Origin: Lunularia cruciata
Lineage: Eukaryota; Streptophyta; Marchantiopsida; Lunulariales; Lunulariaceae
Direction of reading: 5' to 3'
Length of the DNA stretch: 64,000 nt
NCBI GenBank assembly: GCA_948567375.1
Contig: OX419757.1
Coordinates: 41,292,001-41,356,000, forward strand
Of the stretch, positions 57,828-64,000 are shown one piece after another; position 1 is the first letter of the stretch, and every line of letters begins with the position of its first letter. A program made the position numbers and the translations under genes. The notes beneath the pieces are model-generated. The model ran no database searches and was not told the DNA's origin. It saw only the letters and a list, made by a program, of their open reading frames with translations.

Positions 57828-58435
57828 TGTAATGTTTTGAGGACAGGAGGACCCCCACAAGAACACAAGAAAAGAAACACAAGAGAAAGACAAGGCTTCA
57901 TCTTTCAATACTTTGATGCTCCAAAAGAGCACCTTGTCTTTATTATATAGCAAAGAAGATCCACTCAAAAAGAGCTCTACCCTTGGATCAGATACATGGA
58001 TTGGTGATATGTTAGTGAACTCCACCCTTAGATTAGTTGCATAGATTGGTGACATGTAGATCCTTGTCATATATGGTTGGTCAAACAAGTTTGACCAAAG
58101 AGAATCCTTGGAGAATCTACTTATAGGAAGCTCAAAACAACATGGATGAGGTACAGTTGGAAAGCTCTCAATGAGACAAACAAGGGAGGAGAAGGAAACA
58201 CCTTTCAACATGGAGGGGAGGTTCTTTCATTTTTCAAGGCTTAATTCATTTGTTTAGGTCACCAAAATTAGCTATGAAGTTTTTTAAGGTGATTTTGGCA
58301 TTTGCCCTATCTATGTAAGTACTCTTTTGGTGACACCTCTATCTAATCTACTTAGACCATCATATATAACATCCTTCTAGATATCACCAAGCCAATTTCC
58401 ACCTCTAAATAATATGCTTAGCTAATGATATTACA
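57828..58435 (-). repeat. Solo family B LTR in family C element
   Basis: 608 bp from TGTAATGTTTTGAGG to ATGATATTACA on the plus strand, matching the family B LTR through TTTATTATATAGCAAAGAAG and TTGGTCAAACAAGTTTGACC. The flanking 5-mers CTTCT (57823-57827) and CTTCC (58436-58440) are near-identical, as expected for an old target duplication. Confidence 0.82.
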
Positions 58436-58440
58436 CTTCC

Positions 58441-60886
58441 CAAACTAAAAGGGCCATGGAGTAGAGTCTTATAAGACCTTCTATGGTGTATAAACCTTAC
58501 TTGAAGGTCCCACCAATCAGAAAATCTCACTCTAGTTGTCCAATAGGAAAACTCTAGGTGTGAACCAAGCTTGCTCAAATGTAGATCTAGTTGGTAACTC
58601 CTCCAACCTAGCAACTATTGCTTGCCATAAACCATTGGTAGTTGAATGGATCTCATGCTCTTCAACCAAGGTAGCTCCACCATCAACCACCTCTACTCTA
58701 AAAGCAAAATCACATAATCCTTACCCTCACAAAGCGTGTTGGCCAACCAAAACACTAGAGTTGGGTCAACTCCTAATGTAAATATGTCATTGGCTGAGAA
58801 CAAGAAGAAATGTATAATCAACTTAGCCACCACCAACATCATGTTAGACTCAATTTGTGTAGTAGCAAGTGATTTACTAGTATGTAGTCCATCATGCATT
58901 CCATTACCACCTACCACACCTACACTAGGACATTTAGGAGCTATAAATGTCATCTATAGTACCTCAAAGAGTGTGAAAGATTGAGGAAGTTAGACTTGTC
59001 TACCAACCTCTCCTCTTTGTAGATCCAACTTCACTAATGCTCCTCTAGAATCAAGAACACATATTGCACTCCTAGTTACTATGGTAGATGCATCTACCTA
59101 TGTTGCTCCGCATATAAAGTCTAAGAAATCTCTATCAAAGGTCTTAACATATGAGGTAGAAGCCTTAGCACCTAAATATGATCTCCTCTAAGCTATAGCC
59201 ATGTTAGCTAATCTTTGCTCCAATTGGTCAATCCAAGTAGCCATGGTTGTATTAAAAGCAAGGTCAAGTATTGGGCACTTACTAGGTGTAGGTCTTCTAC
59301 TATTACCTTGTCCTCCACAACTTGGAGCTCCTCTACCACTTGTCATAGCAGCCCTACCACTTTGTAACTCTAGGTGGAGATCAAAGCATTGGTCATTGTG
59401 TGATCAAATATATGGCAATGGTCACATTATCTTTGGGTTGGTTGTGATGCACTAGAAGTACCATGTACAATATCCTAAGTGCACTCTTTCTTGTGGTGAG
59501 GTCCACCATAAGTCCAAAAAGCAACACCACCACTCATAGACTACTATTGACCCAAAAATGTAAGTAAAGGTCTAGCTACACTAGGCCTTCCACTTGCTCC
59601 ATAAGATTTGGCTGTCCACTCTACCCTTGAAAGCCAACACGGTGTGGTGCACTTTGTTGCACTCTAGAAATAACAATTGTGGATGAGATCTCTTTACCAA
59701 ATCCAAATGTCACCACTCATCCTCCACCAAGATGAGGTCAATGTGCTCAGCCAAAGTAAAGACCATTGCCAAAGTAGGTGAGGTAGCATAGAGCAATGTA
59801 ACATCATGTACTCTATGTTGCAACTTCTTGTCCAAGAACCCGTACCAAAATTGGACTGCATGGGCCTCAATAACTCCTTGCATTAAATTGATCAGCCATC
59901 TCATGCAGGTTTATGCCTTGCATAGGCTCTCTCTAATGTTTCATTAGAGCTCCTAGAAGCTCTTTAGCTTATCACTTTGTACTCCTTGGAAGTTCTACCT
60001 CAAGCATTGGAAGAACTCCACCATGGGATGGTTAAGCCCCAATATTGCACCACCTCTTATAGTGGCACCTCTAGTTGTAGTAGCACCATCTTTGACTAGT
60101 GCACCTCCATTGGATACACCAATGCTACTAGAGCAAGAACTCATGGGTACTGCCAATTGGCCCTTAGAAATTGAGCCTAAAGTGATAGAGATGTAGAGTG
60201 CATACAAATATTATCTCTATATTTCAATATCTTCCAAGTGAGCTCTCTAGAATTCATGGTAGTCATCTATCAATAGACTCTCTATGTGTTGGAACAACCC
60301 TTTCTATTCCATCAAAGGTGTGAACAAAGCATGGTTCTACATTTATTAATAGATCACACCAACTATCAAACTCCTAGATGAAATCATCCAACACACAATG
60401 GTATTAAATGTACTAAAGTAGCATCTAAGGCCTTTGGAGGCCCCATAAATCTTGTCCATGTCCCACAACAACAGTACAAACACATCAAGTGCACTCTTAT
60501 TTGAATCAACTCTCATATCAAACTCCAAATTGGAATCAATCTTCTTCCTCACTTGGACTTGAAATACAAGATGACATTGAGTGCCACTTTGTGTAAACCC
60601 ACTGCTTAATATAACAAAATCTCACCTAGAATCCCCAAAAAACTCCATCATGACAATGTACCCCAAATTGCAATTGTAACCACCAAGTACCACCACCAAG
60701 AGCCACAGACTAATGTAACTCTAACTATGACAACTACACTAAAAGGAAGTGCAACTTGTAACCCATCATCACAATGCACTCTCATAGTATGTAGGCTATC
60801 ACTTCCTATCTCATTGGGGAGAAACATAGGTGTTCTGATTAGTAATTACTCTAACCTCACTATTGAGAGCACAATAGAGCACCAAT
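58441..60886 (-). pseudogene. Family C gag region
   Basis: The gag-like block IEAHAVQFWYGFLDKKLQHR, followed by LYATSPTLAMVFTLAEHIDL, lies at 59710-59904. Around it the frame is broken. An N-terminal segment at 60346-60552 (IDSNLEFDMRVDSNKSALDV) is of unknown role. Confidence 0.6.
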
Positions 60887-60900
60887 GCTCTAAATACCAA
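60887..60900 (-). other. Possible primer binding site, family C
   Basis: Minus strand reads TTGGTATTTAGAGC, close to the usual TTGGTATCAGAGC. It marks the likely inner end of the 5' LTR, but no clean CA terminus is visible next to it. Confidence 0.4.
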
Positions 60901-62385
60901 GGCACCTCACACAAATACGGTGCACAAACATGAATTAAAGAATACAAGGGGTCCAATCACAAGAAATCAAAATGTTAATCCTATATCTCACAAATCAAAA
61001 CTGGATTGACTCTACCACTATTTGGCATTTGATATACTAGGAGTTTTTATCTACTCCTACACTACTAGGATCACCAAGGATGAAATCAAGCTACATCTCC
61101 TAGCCAAAACTAAGTATATTTATTAGTCTACTAATCATTGGGATAATAATGAGGATGTACTAGTTGGCTAGGGTACTAGTATAAGAACAAAAGATCAAGA
61201 GTTCAAACCTTGTTGCACACAATTGTAAATGGTGGACAGATTTACCACAAAACTACCAAAAACTCAACTAAACTAGCTAGTCTCATGTTAGCATGTTGGC
61301 CCTTCTAGACCTTCATAAGCTAACCTCTACCAACTCAAGCACTAGTTAGGGAAAACTCCACCAAATTTAGGCAACTTCTAACTTTGGATGAGGCATTAGG
61401 GTAAATGTCAATAGTCTTCCTTGGATGCAAACCACCCTTCTTGATTTGGAACAATCATTGTTGAATTTGTTGGTGGTGCATTCAAATTAGTACCTCTAAC
61501 TCTAGATGACTTCTGCCATCTTGACCTCCAAATTTGGATAACCTCTACCAATCTAATAAACCACCCTTATATTTGTTTGACCTCCAAATCCTACCAAATT
61601 GAATGGATGTGGACCTCCAAATCCCTATGTTGAGGAGATGGGTTCTCAAATTTGCTTTCAATTGTGCACCTTGGAATCAATTCATACTAAATTGTACCTT
61701 TGTAGGCTCAAATCAAACACACACTGTTTCAAATTGACTCAATTTTGAGAAATTTGGGTAGTGCTTCCATACATCATCTACTCCAATATCAAATTTATAC
61801 AATATCAAATATAGCTTATGCACACAATTAACACAATCAAAAGAGAACTCAAATAACAAATTATCCCACCTTGTTTGGAGATATCACCAATATACTCAAT
61901 TCTTGCACCTAACTCTCACTTCTCTACCGTAATAAATTTAATCTTGACTCAAATCACACTCAACTTGGGTCAGAAATCAATACTCAATTCAATTATCTAC
62001 CAACAATGAGCACTAATTACATAAAAGTCACACCCACTCTAGCTTAAAGACTATAAGTGACACTTGCCAGCCTTTATCCACCATAGCCAAGAACTTGAAG
62101 GCTCAACATCAGAGAAGTGATTTCCCTTGAGTTACAATTCAAAGGTATACCTCTCTACTCAATCTAGATCTCTAATCCTAACGATGTTGCTAAAGGCCCA
62201 TTTGATGGTGCAAGTGATAGTGGGTCTCTTGGTGTGATTAGTAGCCCTAAAACCTTATTGTCACTAAGTAGTCTCTAAGCAACTACTAATATAACTTTGA
62301 CCACCAAGGTTAGCACTCCAATATTTGAGCAAATTAGCTTCAATGTTGGAAATGTCATGACATTGTTGCTAAAACCCTTGTTCCA
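60901..62385 (-). repeat. Family C 5' LTR region
   Basis: Its outer part (61925-62370) matches the left terminal repeat 51690-52130. The inner kilobase (60901-61925) has no visible match on the left, so either the left LTR is deleted or this part is leader sequence. Non-coding. Confidence 0.55.
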
Positions 62386-63000
62386 TGCAACAAGGGCATC
62401 CAATATTGATTTGTTCTATATGTGGAATCCAAAGGCCAAATCTTGTTTGTAGAGACTATCTTTGTGATTTCCTTGATAGATTTTGGGACAATGAACAAGT
62501 GTGTTAGATTTCCACTAGCATCAAGTTGAAGGTTGGTTAATACCATGCTAAATGAGTGCATCCAACAAAGCCTCAATTATTATATCATCCATCAAGCACT
62601 TTCTTTTTTTGAGCACACCTCACGATTTAAATATCTTACTTTGATGCTCAATAGCTTGTGTTGGTTTCATGTTGGTTTTCATGATGAAGAGTGCAAAGAA
62701 CTACATGTGATTCCATGCAAACTCTGCTTGATTGATGCATAATTTGCAGCACTATAGGCAAGAGGACTCTTGTACTTGGATGTGCAATGTCATCTAATGG
62801 CTTGTGATGATGATTTGCACTAATGACTTTTGTTGTCCAATTCCATTTTCTTCTGTGCAAATGAGCACTTGGAAAGGACAGTCTATGCAAACACTATTGA
62901 TGCTGCACAAGTAGACTATGTTAGTATTCTTACCATTATGGACACAACACATTTTTTTTTTTTTATTGGAGCATCTCTCTTGTTGCTTACGGTGCATGTA
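62386..63000 (-). pseudogene. MULE/FAR1-type transposase, N-terminal half
   Basis: Read leftwards: CPFQVLICTEENGIGQQKSL near 62830-62890, a FAR1/WRKY-GCM1-like zinc region. Then comes NLTHLFIVPKSIKEITKIVS followed by STYRTNQYWMPLLH (62390-62520), the block usually read LDCTYKTNRFxMPLL. The next expected residues, (V)GMTxTNxxFxVAF, are found at 51555-51600 on the far side of the family C insertion. Stops are present. Confidence 0.75.
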
Positions 63001-63245
63001 TACTTAATTTGTGTTGCAAAACCTTCAAAATATACATTAGATTGTAAAGCTACAATGGCTCTATCAATAGTGGTATAAGAACATGAGAGAGTGGCATTCA
63101 AAGGCATGACAATAATAATAAAGATTGAGGCACAAGAAGAGTATAGACTGGAAAGCATAATGGTAGCAAGCGCAAGTAGATTACAAGCAAGTAAGCAAGC
63201 ACAAACAATCAAACTCTAACCCCAACTCTTGTGAATTTTTCTTTT
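63001..63245. other. MULE untranslated 5' part
   Basis: No coherent frame. It lies between the transposase start and the candidate right inverted repeat. A minus-strand ORF at 62916-63212 is hydrophobic and has no recognised domain. Confidence 0.35.
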
Positions 63246-63345
63246 GGGACACTGCCCTAGAAGCCCTACAAGAGAGGCCTCCTCTTGACCTGCACTCACT
63301 GATCTGGCAGCAAGATCCCAGTTGGGGGTCAGGGCCTAGATCCCA
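63246..63345 (-). repeat. Candidate MULE terminal inverted repeat, right
   Basis: The reverse complement contains GTCAAGAGGAGGCCTCTCTT, then GTAGGGCTTCTAGGGCAG, matching the left repeat core from 50214. G+C is clearly higher than in the surroundings. Confidence 0.45.
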
Positions 63346-63710
63346 CCATTACTTGTTTTGGTTTTTTTACTTGCTATTGTTCATCTATTTACTTAAAAAT
63401 AGAAATATTTCAAGGCTTCTCTTTAAATCTTAATATCTATTGAAACAAACTTAGACGAAAATTGGATCAATAAATAATTTTTAAATGATCAAGTAAGGGA
63501 GTACTCATCACAACCAGATTTAATTTGATATCTTAGATCTTATCTTGTTTCAATGAAAAATACTTCTTTCATTAATAAAAAATTCTACATAGTAGATATA
63601 AAACTTATTTCCCATCTTGAAGAGATCTTGAAACTACATGATAAGATTACTATCATAAAATGTAAAATGTGAGATGTCCACTTAAAGAAACTCAATGTCC
63701 TTGGTCTCTC
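63346..63710. other. AT-rich sequence, nothing recognised
   Basis: Outside the candidate MULE end. No ORF or repeat recognised. Confidence 0.45.
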
Positions 63711-64000
63711 TTGTTTGTCAATTTAACAAGAGAATCTATATTTGTTCCTCACCTTTTCAGTATTTGTACTTCACCTTCTTGATTACAACCAATTAGTAGG
63801 CTTAAATCCAGATGTTTTTAGCAATAGATCACCAACTCCATACTCCTTGTTTGTCAATTTAACAAAGGAATCTATATTTGTTCCTCACCTTTTCAGTATT
63901 TGTACTTCACCTTCTTGATTGCAACCAATTAGTAGGCTTAGATCCATAAAAAATTGACAAATGTGTTTAGTAATAGGTTACCAACTCCATACTCCATTGT
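63711..64000. repeat. 136-bp tandem repeat, cut by window end
   Basis: Unit 1 is 63711-63846 and unit 2 starts at 63847 with TTGTTTGTCAATTTAACAA. The copies are nearly identical (ATCTATATTTGTTCCTCACC, then TTTTCAGTATTTGTACTTCA). Unit 2 has a short insertion near 63947-63965 before resuming TTTAGTAATAGGTTACCAAC. Confidence 0.88.

Larger units (their letters stand above)
51601..62385 (-). mobile_element. Family C Ty3/gypsy element inserted in the MULE
   Basis: A roughly 10.8-kb minus-strand element between the two halves of the MULE transposase. Related sequence at the two ends (51690-52130 and 61925-62370) acts as the long terminal repeats, and gag, RT, RNase H and integrase lie between in standard minus-strand order. 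It contains a family B solo LTR. Exact ends and target duplication could not be fixed. Confidence 0.75.

Noticed and set aside
1-64000. tRNA, rRNA, CRISPR or bacterial-type operon features
   Set aside because: None seen. The tRNA-like stretches are retrotransposon primer binding sites, and the repeats have no regular spacers.

Overview
The window is nuclear plant DNA, mostly dead transposable elements around one intact gene. The gene (45463-48732, minus) has ten coding exons joined by GT/AG introns of about 90-420 bases. It encodes a 301-residue SHIPPO/ODF3-type protein with repeated SPGPxxY motifs, a family tied to axonemes. Together with Ty3/gypsy chromoviruses, a FAR1/MULE transposase relic and a hAT relic, this points to a land plant with swimming sperm. 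The short introns fit a moss or another bryophyte better than a fern or cycad. The species is an inference.

Three Ty3/gypsy families recur. Family A has LTRs of about 340-510 bp beginning TGTAACAATA, a primer site matching initiator tRNA-Met, and a pol ending in a chromodomain. Family B has LTRs of about 750 bp beginning TGTAATAC and also ends in a chromodomain. Family C ends pol with a PHD-finger-like module.

Layout: 1-15.5 kb is a mosaic of broken family A and B copies in both orientations, cut by solo LTRs (two with perfect 5-bp target duplications). 15.5-20.9 kb is a minus-strand family A copy lacking its 3' end. 20.9-22.6 and 33.7-35.0 kb are two parts of one plus-strand family A copy, split inside integrase by a family B element (22581-33686, target duplication GATGC). 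That family B element carries a solo LTR inside its own 3' LTR (duplication CCTTT) and a 3.76-kb insertion inside gag (28218-31973) encoding an unfamiliar coiled-coil protein. 35.0-36.9 kb is a hAT transposase relic. 36.9-50 kb is visibly richer in CpG and poor in transposons and holds the gene. 50.1-63.4 kb is a MULE split by a family C element, which itself holds a family B solo LTR. A 136-bp tandem repeat closes the window.

Nearly every transposon reading frame has stops and frameshifts, so the mobile-element entries are pseudogenes read by conserved blocks. Their edges are approximate unless a target duplication is given. The 36.9-45.4 kb stretch holds one recognisable retroelement scrap and otherwise nothing I can name.
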